Of a stretch of DNA of 64,000 nucleotides, positions 30,424 to 43,500 are shown in pieces (within the stretch, counting starts at the first letter, position 1; each line of letters begins with the position of its first letter). The DNA is taken from positions 186,001-250,000 of the forward strand of contig OZ025816.1 of assembly GCA_964019425.1 (NCBI GenBank). Direction: 5' to 3'. The DNA is from Flectonema sp. DT1601. Taxonomy: Eukaryota > Euglenozoa > Diplonemea > Diplonemida > Diplonemidae. The translations under genes and the position numbers were made by a program. The notes below the pieces were generated by a model. It was not told the DNA's origin. It searched no databases and saw only the letters and a list, made by a program, of their open reading frames with translations.

Positions 30424-33171
30424 TTACGCATGCAGTGTTGTGACGGTATTGTTGATAGTATTATTGTTGTTAGCATGGCTGTAGTCATTAGTACTCTCTC
30501 CAAGTTCTCTGTTCTCCATTTCATCAACGAAGTCCATAAAGTTAGACAGCGACAATTCATCCTTCTTACGCTTTGCTGCTAAGCAATAAGCGGCAATACA
30601 ACACATAATAATTACGGCACCGACTGCGATAATAACTGCTAACCACCACGGAAAGCCATCAGAAGAGTCGCTTCCTACAGCAGCAGGTGAAACAGTTCCC
30701 GCACCTGCTAGCACCGTCATTGTCGTTGTTGCTGCTGCATTATCCATAGATGTTATTGTTTGACTAACTAATGTTGGAGTCACACACTCGTCTAACGTGG
30801 CATTCACGCTAGCTCTCTGAGTTACTCCATGATTTGTCATTGTAGCGACTCCTCCTGCACCTACTGCTGTTACAACAGTTAGTTGATCAGGTTGTAGAAT
30901 AATATCACTGCTATCTCCTGTATTAAGAAGCCTCCAAAATACAACAGTCACGGTACTACCTGCATTAGTAAAGGACTCAGTGACGACATTCTTCCTTGGA
31001 TCTGTCTTTAGTAGCGGAAAAGATGTCGGAATTCCATTTATCATTTGCATTTCAAGAACAGCAGGACCTGTCGAGTCCCATCCAATCGGATAGATATCTT
31101 CCATTCCTCCCATTACTCCTGGTTCCCTGAATCCTAATGCTCCCCAGAAGGTTCCAGTCCCGGTAATAGTTGCAGTGAATCGAACAGCATCTACACTTGA
31201 TACCGATCCCATTTCGTACCAAAGTTGGAAGACAGTGTTACTCGTTGTAAGTTGCGTACGACTCCCACAAGGAATAAAGGAAATGTCGGTTGTGGATTTC
31301 GACATTGTCGGAAGTCTTGTTTCGCTGCCTGCAGATGAGGTTTCAGTAGGCGTCACAAGTGTTGAAGTTGCTGTTGTAGTAGGTAACGCTGCTGGGGTAG
31401 CAGATGTTGTTGCTGTTGAAGTCGCAGGTGGTAGTACTGTCAATGTTGTTGTTGATGTTACAGATTTAGGTACCTCAGTCAGTGTGTTTGTGGTCGAAGG
31501 TCCTGGTGTAACAGATGACGTCCCAGTTGATGACATCATGGTAGGTGTTTCTCCTGGAGTTGTGGACACAGTTAATGTTCCCGTTACTGATGGCCCCGGT
31601 GTGAACGACAACGTTGGAGTGCGGCTTCTGGTTAATGTTCCCGTTACTGATGGCCCCGGTGTAAACGACAACGTTGGAGTGCGGCTTCTGGTTAATGTTC
31701 CTGTTACTGATGGCCCCGGTGTAAACGATAATGTTGGAGTGCGGCTTCTGGTTAATGTTCCTGTTACTGATGGCCCCGGTAATGTTGCAGTACGGCTTCT
31801 GGTTAATGTTTCAGTGACTGTTGGTCCCGGAGTAAACGATAACGTTGTAGTAAGGCTTCTGGTTAATGTGTCAGTGATTGTTGGTCCCGGAGTAAACGAT
31901 AATGTTGCAGAGCGCGAAGCAGTTTGTGTTGCTGTAGGTGTAGGTTCCGGAGTAAACGATAACGTTGCAGAGCGTGAAGCAGTTTGTGTTGCTGTAGGTG
32001 TAGGTTCCGGAGTAAACGATAACGTTGCAGAGCGTGTAGCAGTTTGTGTTGCTGTAGGTGTAGGTTCCGGTGTAAGTGATGCCGTTACAGAACGAGTATT
32101 GGTTAATGTTTCAGTGATTGTAGGTCCCGGAGTTATGGTCGCTGATACGGAGCGTGTTGCAGTTTGTGTTGCTGTAGGTGTAGGTTCCGGAGTAAGCGAT
32201 AACGTTGAAGTAAGGGTTCCGGTTAATGTTTCAGTGAGTGTTGGTTCCGGAGTTATCGTTACTGTTTCAGTACGAGTGTTAGTCAATGATCCAGTTTGAG
32301 AGAGTGTTGTAGTTAGACTCGCTGTCTCTGTTGCAGTGGGTATTGCCAAAGTTTCCGTTGCGGTTACTGTCGCAGTATTTGTTTCAGTGCTTGTTACTGT
32401 TCCAGTCACAGATGTTGTTTCTGTCACAGATACGGTTCCTGTCACAGACACTGTTCCGGTAGCAGATACCGATCCAGTAGTAGATTCAGTTCCAGTTATC
32501 GTTGATGTTATAGATGAAGTACCAGTAGTGGATAATGTTGATGTCGTAGTCATTGTTTCAGTACTAGTGACTGATTCTGTTCCGGTTTCAGTGAGTGTGG
32601 CGGTTTCTGTTGCTGTTGGGCAGCCTCTCAAAGTAACAGCCACTGCTGTCCTTCCTCCCATCCCGTGGTTCGTCATAGTTGAAACGCCTCCAGTCCCAGT
32701 CGCAGTAACAACAACCAAAGCAGAAGCAGAGAGTATCATGTCGTTTGCCGCATCTGCAGTATCAAGCAGCCTCCAGAAAGTGGTACTCACAGTCCCACCT
32801 GCGCTCGTAAAAGATTCAGTGGTGACATCTCTGGTGGGGTTGGCTTCAAGTGGTGGTGGTACTCCAGCTGGGATAGCATTAATCAATTGCATGTCTTGAA
32901 CTGCAGTTCCCACCGAATCCCATCCGATTGGATGGATGTCCCTCATACCACCACTCACACCAGCAGTTCTGAATCCGATTGCTCCCCAATAAGCACCGGT
33001 ACCGGTGTTAGTGACGATGAATCGAATCGCAGCATTGCCTGATTCAGTTCCGAATTGATAGGAAACGGTGAGTGCTGCATTGTTGGTGGTGATGACGGTC
33101 ACAGGCCTGCATGGAGTGAATTGCGCTGCTGCGGTCGCGACCAACAACAGGAGACAGAGGAATTTGAACAT
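30424..33171 (-). CDS. D3: surface protein with two DOMON-like domains and a mucin-like Ser/Thr stalk
   Basis: 915 residues. Signal peptide MFKFLCLLLLVATAAAQ, then DOMON-like domain 1 (about 18-187, GGM and NHGMGGR). A long Thr/Ser stalk follows (about 190-650): TETxT repeats, then SATLSFTPEPTPTATQTA units and 60-base units encoding GPSVTGTLTRSRTPTLSFTP. DOMON-like domain 2 (about 655-820, GGM and NHGVTQR) precedes a membrane helix (WWLAVIIAVGAVIIMCCIAA), AKRKKDE and a tail with LSNFMDFVDEME. The stalk composition indicates dense O-glycosylation. Domain 1 resembles the D4/D5 type, while domain 2 is divergent. The stalk differs completely from that of D1, showing that stalks have been exchanged or evolved separately around the same domain. 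Haem binding is inferred from the retained Met and His. Confidence 0.93.
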   Translation of the reverse strand: MFKFLCLLLLVATAAAQFTPCRPVTVITTNNAALTVSYQFGTESGNAAIRFIVTNTGTGAYWGAIGFRTAGVSGGMRDIHPIGWDSVGTAVQDMQLINAIPAGVPPPLEANPTRDVTTESFTSAGGTVSTTFWRLLDTADAANDMILSASALVVVTATGTGGVSTMTNHGMGGRTAVAVTLRGCPTATETATLTETGTESVTSTETMTTTSTLSTTGTSSITSTITGTESTTGSVSATGTVSVTGTVSVTETTSVTGTVTSTETNTATVTATETLAIPTATETASLTTTLSQTGSLTNTRTETVTITPEPTLTETLTGTLTSTLSLTPEPTPTATQTATRSVSATITPGPTITETLTNTRSVTASLTPEPTPTATQTATRSATLSFTPEPTPTATQTASRSATLSFTPEPTPTATQTASRSATLSFTPGPTITDTLTRSLTTTLSFTPGPTVTETLTRSRTATLPGPSVTGTLTRSRTPTLSFTPGPSVTGTLTRSRTPTLSFTPGPSVTGTLTRSRTPTLSFTPGPSVTGTLTVSTTPGETPTMMSSTGTSSVTPGPSTTNTLTEVPKSVTSTTTLTVLPPATSTATTSATPAALPTTTATSTLVTPTETSSAGSETRLPTMSKSTTDISFIPCGSRTQLTTSNTVFQLWYEMGSVSSVDAVRFTATITGTGTFWGALGFREPGVMGGMEDIYPIGWDSTGPAVLEMQMINGIPTSFPLLKTDPRKNVVTESFTNAGSTVTVVFWRLLNTGDSSDIILQPDQLTVVTAVGAGGVATMTNHGVTQRASVNATLDECVTPTLVSQTITSMDNAAATTTMTVLAGAGTVSPAAVGSDSSDGFPWWLAVIIAVGAVIIMCCIAAYCLAAKRKKDELSLSNFMDFVDEMENRELGESTNDYSHANNNNTINNTVTTLHA

Positions 33172-33465
33172 ATTATTTATGGTTCTGGTTTTGACGTATT
33201 TAACAATGAAGTTATAAAATAATCAAATAATCAACAAGAATGAAGTACACATTGTAATGATGTCAAAAACCTGTTATAAAAACTAATCACAAATAACTAC
33301 TTAGAAAAGTTAGCAAAATACAAATAGAATGTTGTTACTCTCCCTGTCGAGTGGTTGGTTTTTTTAAGTCTCAAAAAATAGAGGACAAACGAAATGTTAA
33401 TTCTCTTTTTTTTGATAATTTAAAAATTTATTTTCCCTTTTCGCACCTTTTTAATGCGAAATTAG

Positions 33466-33500
<35 letters not shown>

Positions 33501-34483
33501 CTGCATCCAATTTCATCCAGCCAATGTGCCCTCTCTTATAGACTGGTTGTATTCGTAAAACGACAACAAAACAAATTTAGTATTTGTTTACGTTAGTGTT
33601 ATCACAAAATAAATAAATAATCGTTAAGGAATTAATACAAGAAAGAATAAAAACAAATACCCCTCACCCCCAGCCTTTTTTTTCGAATTAAGTTAAGGGG
33701 ATACCTGCCAACAGACAAAGTCAGAATACTTGTTTTTTTTTAAGATCGTTGCACACAAAAAAAAAAGAACGGTTTTTTTTAAAAAGGAAAACAACGTTTG
33801 TTCAATTGTTCCATATAACACTCGTGGAATTCTTATCGATCCCAACAAGTAGCCCGAGTACTGAGTTTAGAAGATGCAAAAAGAACCAGGTAGCTCTTCA
33901 GGGATCCCTAAATACTGTGGTAGTAGATTGAATTTAATCATGAAAGGATAAAGTTAGATTATTCTGTTAGCGAAAACACACTGATTACGACAGGTCTGGG
34001 TAGCTGTAAGGAGTAACAATCCAATCGCGAAGATTGCTTCGGTTTGAGGATAAAGAAAATAAAAGAGAAACGATCTGGTAAATTGATACTCGTATTAATC
34101 AAGCCGCTCAAAGAGGAACAACAATCTCTCAGACAATCTTTGACTGTCAGCGGCAGCGTAGTAAATGACTTGCAAATAAATATAATAAAAAATGCCACTG
34201 AAGTCCACGTGAATATCGTTGAACGCCACTTGCCTATGTTACTGTAATAAGTTTTCTTATCTAACTAAAAAACGCCCTGAAAACTTAACTATATCCAACA
34301 CCAAGGAAGGGGAGCAACCTGTTGTCGCAATCCCTATATACTTGTATTTTATGATACGAGAACTGTATTAAAAGACTGGGAGCAAAACACGGACTAACAA
34401 AAAACGTAAAGCAAAAAGAAAACGTGATAACCCGCATGTGAGGTCAACAGCCGGTAAGTTGCAAAGTGCCAATTGGGGGGAAT

Positions 34484-34610
34484 GTATGTATGTTCGATTT
34501 TATAAAAATCATAACTGTGTGTTGTATTATAAAAAACATAAAAGATAATTTAACATTAGTTTTTACATACAATTTGACTAAGGGTGATGCTTAGCGTAAT
34601 AAAGTAACTA
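34484..34610 (+). repeat. Dispersed repeat, copy 3
   Basis: About 127 bases matching copy 2 through most of its length (TGTATGTTCGATTTTxTAAAAAT, AGATAATTTAACATTAGTTTT, CTAAGGGTGATGC, TAATAAAGTAACTA). Same orientation as copies 1 and 2. Confidence 0.65.
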
Positions 34611-36071
34611 TAAGGGTCATCCCACAGGTTATTCAGGCCGCAACTGGTGTAACAATTTTAGCTTCGAGTAAGAAATTTGCGCCTCTAGCATGTACCTCGA
34701 CCAGTGGAAGAGAAGGTTTCTTATACACAATACCAAACGGTTGGTTGTTTGTTCCTCAGCCTGCTTTCTATTCTCTCCAATAGAAACCCCCCGAAACAGT
34801 ACCGAGGATCGTTCACCCCGAGTTGTCCAAAGCATTATAATTGTACTGTAAAGCTCTATAAAAAGTACCACAAAAAAATGGCAGCACATAGCAGCAAGAA
34901 ATGAAAACAAAGGATCACAGGTAAAACGACAGTTAGTTTATGGTCATAACTGCTCCGGACCCAAAAGGTGTGTTCAAATTCAGAAGAGAGGAAAAAAGAT
35001 TTACCGATTAAATAAAAGTTTTTTTTTTTTTTTTTTCAAGTTCAAGACTCAGACACAACAGCTACTGCAGAGGAGATGGATTTTGCAGCGAAACTCATCA
35101 ACAGCACCGTGTTATCCGAAAAGAGAGAAAGTTAAAAGAATTTCACATAAAGTTTTTCCCGAAAGAAAACTACTTCTAAAAGCACATATCCGATCTTGAC
35201 CCATTTAAACGGACCATTCCATCGGGAGATGAGGATCCCAATGGTGCGGGATACCAATTTGCATTTCTTTTTCAGAATTTTTTTGTTTTTAGAGATAAAA
35301 CTTATGAACAAAACAAACGGATTATCAGTTTGAAAGAATTACGTTATTCGCAAGACTTGGCACATCTTTTTGATTTCAAAAAAAAAAAATAAATAAATAA
35401 AAAAAAAAAAGTCCATGGCGTGTTAAAGAACAACTTGGCCATTTGTGAGAATGGCTGATATTTTATTTCTTTTTTTTTTAAAAACAATAAAATTAATATC
35501 ATACTACCCCCCGACTTTAAGTTTTAATTTCTGTACAAAAACATAACGGATACGGAAGGGAAAAAATAATAATGAAACTTAATTACTTTATGTTAAAAAA
35601 AAAGACCGTTCAGTCTTTTTTTTTTCTTCTAAGTGTATAGTAAGGTCAACACCGATGCAAATCAAGACAGAGCATAAGTAAAAAACAGACCATCTTAATG
35701 AAAAACATCACCCCTGCGAGACATACTGTTAGTGTATAGCATTCAGGAATTGTTTTCTTTTTTTTTTTTTTTTTAATTTCATTTAATCTTTTTTTATTTT
35801 CATTTTTTTTTTTAAAAATCGTGCATCTCTCAGTCTCCCAGAATAAAACGCAACTGGGGTAACAGCTTGATGTGAATAAACAAAGAAGTGGTACCAGATA
35901 CACAAAAATTGATTTTAAAAAAAAGAAATTCGTAATTGACTACTAGCCTATGGTGGTTACTTCATCATGTTCAGAGAGAATGATGCCGGGAAGAGATAAC
36001 TGGCCTGTGGCAGCCTCAAAATGTGCCGACATTAGCCTGTTCGTTTGCGTTACAACAAACAAAAAAAAAAG

Positions 36072-36102
<31 letters not shown>

Positions 36103-36225
36103 CGCGCTTTTTTTTTAACTCTCTACCTCTAACATCTGTGTTAGTAGTTTTAGTACTAAAAAACTAAACGGAGGGGGAGCAGCAAGAAAAAATGAAAAGA
36201 AACAGAAATTTCACGGAGTAAATGG

Positions 36226-36258
<33 letters not shown>

Positions 36259-36760
36259 ACTTGTGCTTAGTAATCAACTTAGAGAAAACGCCTTACAAGC
36301 ATCTGTCTCTAGCAGAGACAAACAAGCTATTCATTTTAAAAAAAATTATTTAGTTTTAAAAAAAAGTTATATTTTTTCTGAAGAACTGATTTCTTAATAT
36401 CCATCGGAGCTCGTCAGGACGGAACTGCTTTTAATCAGTCTCAGTTGGTGTTGTACCTCTTCAGAAGATTAAAACGGTTCTTCTATTTTCATTTAAAAGG
36501 AATACTACTATGTATTAGATGTATGGTACCAAACTAACTAAAATTTAAATCTTTTTCGGAAGTGATTCAGGTCGATTAGACTTCGTTGTTAAGGTTTTAC
36601 CATACCTGAACCCCTTAAAAAAAAAAGTGGAAAAATAAAGGTTCTTTTATTTTTAAAAAAAACTTTTATTTTTTTGGAATTTCCCCTTTTTTTTAAAAAT
36701 GGGTACCAGGTATGGTTAATCACCTTATTTTAAAAAAAAAAAAAAAAAAACGAAACAATA

Positions 36761-36836
36761 AAAAAGAATTGGCTTTAACTTCAACTATACAGAAAATAAT
36801 GATATAACGCTGTGGTTTTTTTGTTTGTGCACGAAA
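36761..36836 (+). repeat. Inverted repeat arm A near D4
   Basis: 76 bases whose reverse complement is at 44550-44624 with only a few differences. It contains GGCTTTAACTTCAACTATAC and TTTGTGCACGAAA. It lies about 680 bases past the D4 stop. Confidence 0.75.
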
Positions 36837-37516
36837 ACATGAACCGACTTAAACTGATAAAGCTAAAGGAGGTTTACGTGTGTGCTGCCAACATTCTTTT
36901 TCGTTCTTACAATACTTGTTAAATGCAAAAAAAAAAAATAATATAATATACAATAACCAAAATGTAGATCTGTCTGTTGATTTTATCCCTTCACAGAAAA
37001 AAGGAGCACCAGACAATAATTGAAATAATAAAATAAATTAAATAATTGTGAAAAAAAATTGGGGGGGATTTTATGGACAAACGTGAACCTTTTTTTTCAG
37101 GAACATACTCGATGCGTGACAGTGACAGGTATCACCTTTCGTTTACCATTAGTATTATTTCCAGACTTTTTATATCCCGCTAGGCTTCACTGGTTTTGGT
37201 TTTCGTAGGCTGGTTCACTGGGACTAGAGATTGACACCTCATGTCCGTGGTAGCAGCCGATAAAACAAGATTATTAATTTTAAAAATTAAAAAAAAAAAA
37301 AATTATTTTCACAAAGTATACTACATGTACTTGAAGAAAAAAAGAGAATAAAAAAAGGATTTTTAAAAAAAAAAAAAAAAAAATTAATAATTCAAAACTT
37401 CTTCAACGACGAATCAGTCATAAAGTCACTGCTACTAATAAGGATAACAACACTACTATCACACTCTAACTAATTAATCAAAAAGCCCATCAGAACCAAA
37501 CAACAAAACATTATCC

Positions 37517-40500
37517 CTACGTATGAACCACTGTGCCAGTTGGTTGGCTGTATTGTGTAGAACTTGCTCCATAACCTGATAGTTCTGCTTCCTCACACAC
37601 GTCCATAAAAGCGTCGAGCGTCACTGTATCTTGAGCTTTCCTCCTCTTCAAGACACATGCAACTATACCACCGAGTAGGAGCAGAGTTCCAACAGCAATA
37701 ATAACAATTAACCACCAAGGGAAACTATCACTACTGTCGCTACCTTCACCAGCTCCATTCTGAGGTGATGGTGTTGATGGTATGTTTGTACTTGGAACTT
37801 GCGTCGGCACAGCAGTTGTCATGCACGCTACTAACTTCACACTAGCAGATGCACGTCCAGAAGGTCCGTGATTATCCATTGCAGTAACGTTTCCATTTCC
37901 AGTTGCGGTAACAATTTCAATATCACCAGCAGCAATAACCATATCATCTGTGGTATCACTTGTGTCTAGATATCTCCAGAAGGTTATATTCACAACACCA
38001 CCTGAAGAAATAAATTTCTCAGTCTTTACTTCCCTCGTTGGGTCTAATTCGAGTGACGGTGAATCAGACGGAATTCCATTTATCACTTCCATGTCCTGAA
38101 CTTCACTACCAGTCGAGTCCCAACCAACAGGAAAGATATCAGACATGTTACCCGACACACCACTTGCTCTAATTCCGAGAGCTCCCCAATAGGTACCAGT
38201 TCCACTGTTACTTATTGTGAATCGAATAGCTTCTTTGGAAGACTCAGTCCCAAACTCATACGAAACCGAGACAGCAGCATTCTCAGTTTCCAAAACAGTA
38301 ACAGGTCCACAAGCAACAAATCCAACAACTGGTGCGAGAGTAGTTTGATTACCCGGAGTTCCTGTTGGGACAACGGTCGGCACAGCTGTCAGAACTACAG
38401 TCGGTACCGCTGTCGGAACTATTGTTGTTGGTACCACCGTAGGAACTGCCGTCGTTGGACAAGCAGCCAACGTCACATCAACAGAAGTCCTACCCGTCGT
38501 CCCGTGGTTCATCATAGTTGAAAGGTCTCCATTCCCAGTTGCAGTAACAACAACCAAAGCAGTAGCTGACAGTGTCAAGTCGTTAACCGCATCTCCAGTA
38601 TTAAGCAACCTCCAGAAAGTGGTGCTCACAGTCCCACCTGCGTTCATAAAAGATTCAGTAGTGACATCTCTGGTGGGGTTAGCTTCAAGTGGTGGTGCTC
38701 CAGTTGGGATAGCATTAATCAATTGCATGTCTTGAACTGCAGTTCCCGTTGATTCCCATCCGATTGGATAGATGCCCATCATGTTACCACTCACACCAGC
38801 AGCTCTGAATCCGAGTGATCCCCAGAATGTTCCAGTCCCAGTGTTGGTGACAGTGAATCGAATCGCATCATTGCCTGACTCAGTTCCGAATTCATAAGAA
38901 ACAGTGAGTGCTGCATTGTTAGTAGTGACAGCAGTCATTGGACCGCAAGAAACGAAACCACTCGGAGCAGCAGTCGGTACACCTGTCGGGACTAAAGTTG
39001 GTACTATCGTAGGAGGAACACCAGGAGTACCCGTCGGTACCGCAGTTGGTACCACCGTAGGAACTGCTGTCGTTGGACAAGCAGCCAACGTCACATCAAC
39101 AGAAGTCCTACCCGTCGTCCCGTGGTTCATCATAGTTGAAAGGTCTCCATTCCCAGTTGCAGTAACAACAACCAAAGCAGTAGCTGACAGTGTCAAGTCG
39201 TTAACCGCATCTCCAGTATTAAGCAACCTCCAGAAAGTGGTGCTCACAGTCCCACCAGCGTTCATAAAAGATTCAGTGGTGACATCTCTGGTGGGGTTAG
39301 CTTCAAGTGGTGGTGCTCCAGTTGGGATAGCATTAATCAATTGCATGTCTTGAACTGCAGTTCCCGTTGATTCCCATCCGATTGGATAGATGCCCATCAT
39401 GTTACCACTCACACCAGCAGTTCTGAATCCCAGAGATCCCCAGAATGTTCCTTTTCCAGTGTTGGTGACGGTGAATCGAATCGCATCATTGCCTGACTCA
39501 GTTCCGAATTCATAAGAAACAGTGAGTGCTGCATTGTTAGTAGCGACAGCAGTCATTGGACCGCAAGAAACGAAACCAGCCGGAACAGCAGTCGGTATAC
39601 CTGTCGGGACTAAAGTTGGTACTATCGTAGGAGGAACACCAGGAGTACCCGTCGGTACCGCAGTTGGTACCACCGTAGGAACTGCTGTAGTTGGACAAGC
39701 AGCCAACGTCACATCAACAGAAGTCCTACCCGTCGTCCCGTGGTTCATCATAGTTGAAAGGTCTCCATTCCCAGTTGCAGTAACAACAACCAAAGCAGTA
39801 GCTGACAGTGTCAAGTCGTTAACCGCATCTCCAGTATTAAGCAACCTCCAGAAAGTGGTGCTCACAGTCCCACCTGCGTTCATAAAAGATTCAGTGGTGA
39901 CATCTCTGGTGGGGTTAGCTTCAAGTGGTGGTGCTCCAGTTGGGATAGCATTAATCAATTGCATGTCTTGAACTGCAGTTCCCGTTGATTCCCATCCGAT
40001 TGGATAGATGCCCATCATGTTACCACTCACACCAGCAGTTCTGAATCCCAGAGATCCCCAGAATGTTCCTGTTCCAGTGTTGGTGACGGTGAATCGAATC
40101 GCATCATTGCCTGACTCAGTTCCGAATTCATAAGAAACAGTGAGTGCTGCATTGTTAGTAGTGACAGCAGTCATTGGACCGCAAGAAACGAAACCAGCCG
40201 GAGCAGCAGTCGGTACACCTGTCGGGACTAAAGTTGGTACTATCGTAGGAGGAACACCAGGAGTACCCGTCGGTACCGCAGTTGGTACCACCGTAGGAAC
40301 TGCTGTCGTTGGACAAGCAGCCAACGTCACATCAACAGAAGTCCTACCCGTCGTCCCGTGGTTCATCATAGTTGAAAGGTCTCCATTCCCAGTTGCAGTA
40401 ACAACAACCAAAGCAGTAGCTGACAGTGTCAAGTCGTTAACCGCATCTCCAGTATTAAGCAACCTCCAGAAAGTGGTGCTCACAGTCCCACCTGCGTTCA

Positions 40501-43500
40501 TAAAAGATTCAGTGGTGACATCTCTGGTGGGGTTAGCTTCAAGTGGTGGTGCTCCAGTTGGGATAGCATTAATCAATTGCATGTCTTGAACTGCAGTTCC
40601 TGTTGATTCCCATCCGATTGGATAGATGCCCATCATGTTACCACTCACACCAGCAGTTCTGAATCCGAGTGATCCCCAGAATGTTCCCGTCCCAGTGTTG
40701 GTGACGGTGAATCGAATCGCATCATTGCCTGACTCAGTTCCGAATTCATAAGAAACAGTGAGTGCTGCATTGTTAGTAGTGACAGCAGTCATTGGACCGC
40801 AAGAAACGAAACCACTCGGAGCAGCAGTCGGTGCAGCTGTAGGGACTACAGTTGGAACTAAAGTCGGTACCGCAGTAGGAACTGCTGTAGTTGGACAAGC
40901 AGCCAACGTCACATCAACAGAAGTCCTACCCGTCGTCCCGTGGTTCATCATAGTTGAAAGGTCTCCATTCCCAGTTGCAGTAACAACAACCAAAGCAGTA
41001 GCTGACAGTGTCAAGTCGTTAACCGCATCTCCAGTATTAAGCAACCTCCAGAAAGTGGTGCTCACAGTCCCACCTGCGTTCATAAAAGACTCAGTGGTCA
41101 CATCTCTGGTGGGGTTGGCTTCAAGTGGTGGTGCTCCAGTTGGGATAGCATTAATCAATTGCATGTCTTGAACTGCAGTTCCCGTTGATTCCCATCCGAT
41201 TGGATAGATGCCCATCATGTTACCACTCACACCAGCAGTTCTGAATCCAAGTGATCCCCAGAAAGTTCCAGTCCCAGTGTTGGTGACCGTGAATCGAATC
41301 GCATCATTGCCTGACTCAGTTCCGAATTCATAAGAAACAGTGAGTGCTGCATTGTTTGTAGTGACAGCAGTCATTGGACCGCAAGAAACGAAACCAGCCG
41401 GAGCAGCAGTCGGTGCAGCTGTAGGGACTAAAGTTGGAACTAACGTCGGTACTAGCGTCGGTACCGCAGTAGGAACTGCTGTCGTTGGACAAGCAGCCAA
41501 CGTCACATCAACAGAAGTCCTACCCGTCGTCCCGTGGTTCATCATAGTTGAAAGGTCTCCATTCCCAGTTGCAGTAACAACAACCAAAGCAGTAGCTGAC
41601 AGTGTCAAGTCGTTAACCGCATCTCCAGTATTAAGCAACCTCCAGAAAGTGGTGCTCACAGTCCCACCTGCGTTCATAAAAGACTCAGTGGTCACATCTC
41701 TGGTGGGGTTGGCTTCAAGTGGTGGTGCTCCAGTTGGGATAGCATTAATCAATTGCATGTCTTGAACTGCAGTTCCTGTTGATTCCCATCCGATTGGATA
41801 GATGCCCAACATGTTACCACTCACACCAGCAGCTCTAAATCCGAGTGATCCCCAGAAAGTTCCAGTCCCAGTGTTGGTGACGGTGAATCGAATCGCATCA
41901 TTGCCTGACTCAGTTCCGAATTCATAAGAAACAGTGAGTGCTGCATTGTTAGTGGTCACAGCAGTCATTGGACCGCAGGAAACGAAACCACTCGGAGCAG
42001 CAGTCGGTGCAGCTGTAGGGACTAAAGTTGGAACTGCTGTCGTTGGACAAGCAGCCAACGTCACATCAACAGAAGTCCTACCCGTTGTCCCGTGGTTCAT
42101 CATAGTTGAAAGGTCTCCATTCCCAGTTGCAGTAACAACAACCAAAGCAGTAGCTGACAGTGTCAAGTCGTTAACCGCATCCCCAGTATTAAGCAGCCTC
42201 CAGAAAGTGGTGCTCACAGTCCCACCTGCGTTCATAAAAGACTCAGTGGTCACATCTCTGGTGGGGTTGGCTTCAAGTGGTGGTGCTCCAGTTGGGATAG
42301 CATTAATCAATTGCATGTCTTGAACTGCAGTTCCCGTTGATTCCCATCCGATTGGATAGATGCCCATCATGTTACCACTCACACCAGCAGTTCTGAATCC
42401 GAGTGATCCCCAGAATGTTCCCGTTCCAGTGTTGGTGACGGTGAATCGAATCGCATCATTGCCTGACTCAGTTCCGAATTCATAAGAAACAGTGAGTGCT
42501 GCATTGTTGGTGGTCACAGCAGTCATTGGACCGCAGGAAACGAAACCACTCGGAGCAGCAGTCGGTGCAGCTGTAGGGACTAAAGTTGGAACTGCTGTCG
42601 TTGGACAAGCAGCCAACGTCACATCAACAGAAGTCCTACCCGTTGTCCCGTGGTTCATCATAGTTGAAAGGTCTCCATTCCCAGTTGCAGTAACAACAAC
42701 CAAAGCAGTAGCTGACAGCGTCAAGTCGTTAACCGCATCCCCAGTATTAAGCAACCTCCAGAAAGTGGTGCTCACAGTCCCACCTGCGTTCATAAAAGAC
42801 TCAGTGGTCACATCTCTGGTGGGGTTAGCTTCAAGTGGTGGTGCTCCAGTTGGGATAGCATTAATCAATTGCATGTCTTGAACTGCAGTTCCCGTTGATT
42901 CCCATCCGATTGGATAGATGCCCAACATGTTACCACTCACACCAGCAGTTCTGAATCCGAGTGATCCCCAGAAAGTTCCAGTCCCAGTGTTGGTGACCGT
43001 GAATCGAATCGCATCATTGCCTGACTCAGTTCCGAATTCATAAGAAACAGTGAGTGCTGCATTGTTAGTAGTGACAGCAGTCATTGGACCGCAGGAAACG
43101 AAACCACTCGGAGCAGCAGTCGGTGCAGCTGTAGGGACTAAAGTTGGAACTGCTGTCGTTGGACAAGCAGCCAACGTCACATCAACAGAAGTCCTACCCG
43201 TCGTCCCGTGGTTCATCATAGTTGAAAGGTCTCCATTCCCAGTCGCAGTAACAACAACCAAAGCAGTAGCTGACAGTATCAAGTCGTTAACCGCATCTCC
43301 AGTATTAAGCAACCTCCAGAAAGTGGTGCTCACAGTCCCACCTGCGTTCATAAAAGACTCAGTGGTGACATCTCTGGTGGGGTTAGCTTCAAGTGGTGGT
43401 GCTCCAGTTGGGATAGCATTAATCAATTGCATGTCTTGAACTGCAGTTCCTGTTGATTCCCATCCGATTGGATAGATGCCCAACATGTTACCACTCACAC

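Larger units (their letters stand above)
33172..37516. other. 4.3-kb spacer
   Basis: AT-rich with long A-runs (36079-36101 and 36226-36256). On the plus strand 34017-34247 is open with protein-like composition (LILVLIKPLKEEQQSLRQSL) but has no ATG start and no recognised family. An inverted pair ACCATACCTG/CAGGTATGGT lies near 36600 and 36710. Repeat copies are listed separately. No gene supported. Confidence 0.4.

Noticed and set aside
34017-34247. Open frames on both strands with protein-like composition
   Set aside because: No ATG, no family, no splice signals that connect to other exons. Mentioned in the spacer entry only.
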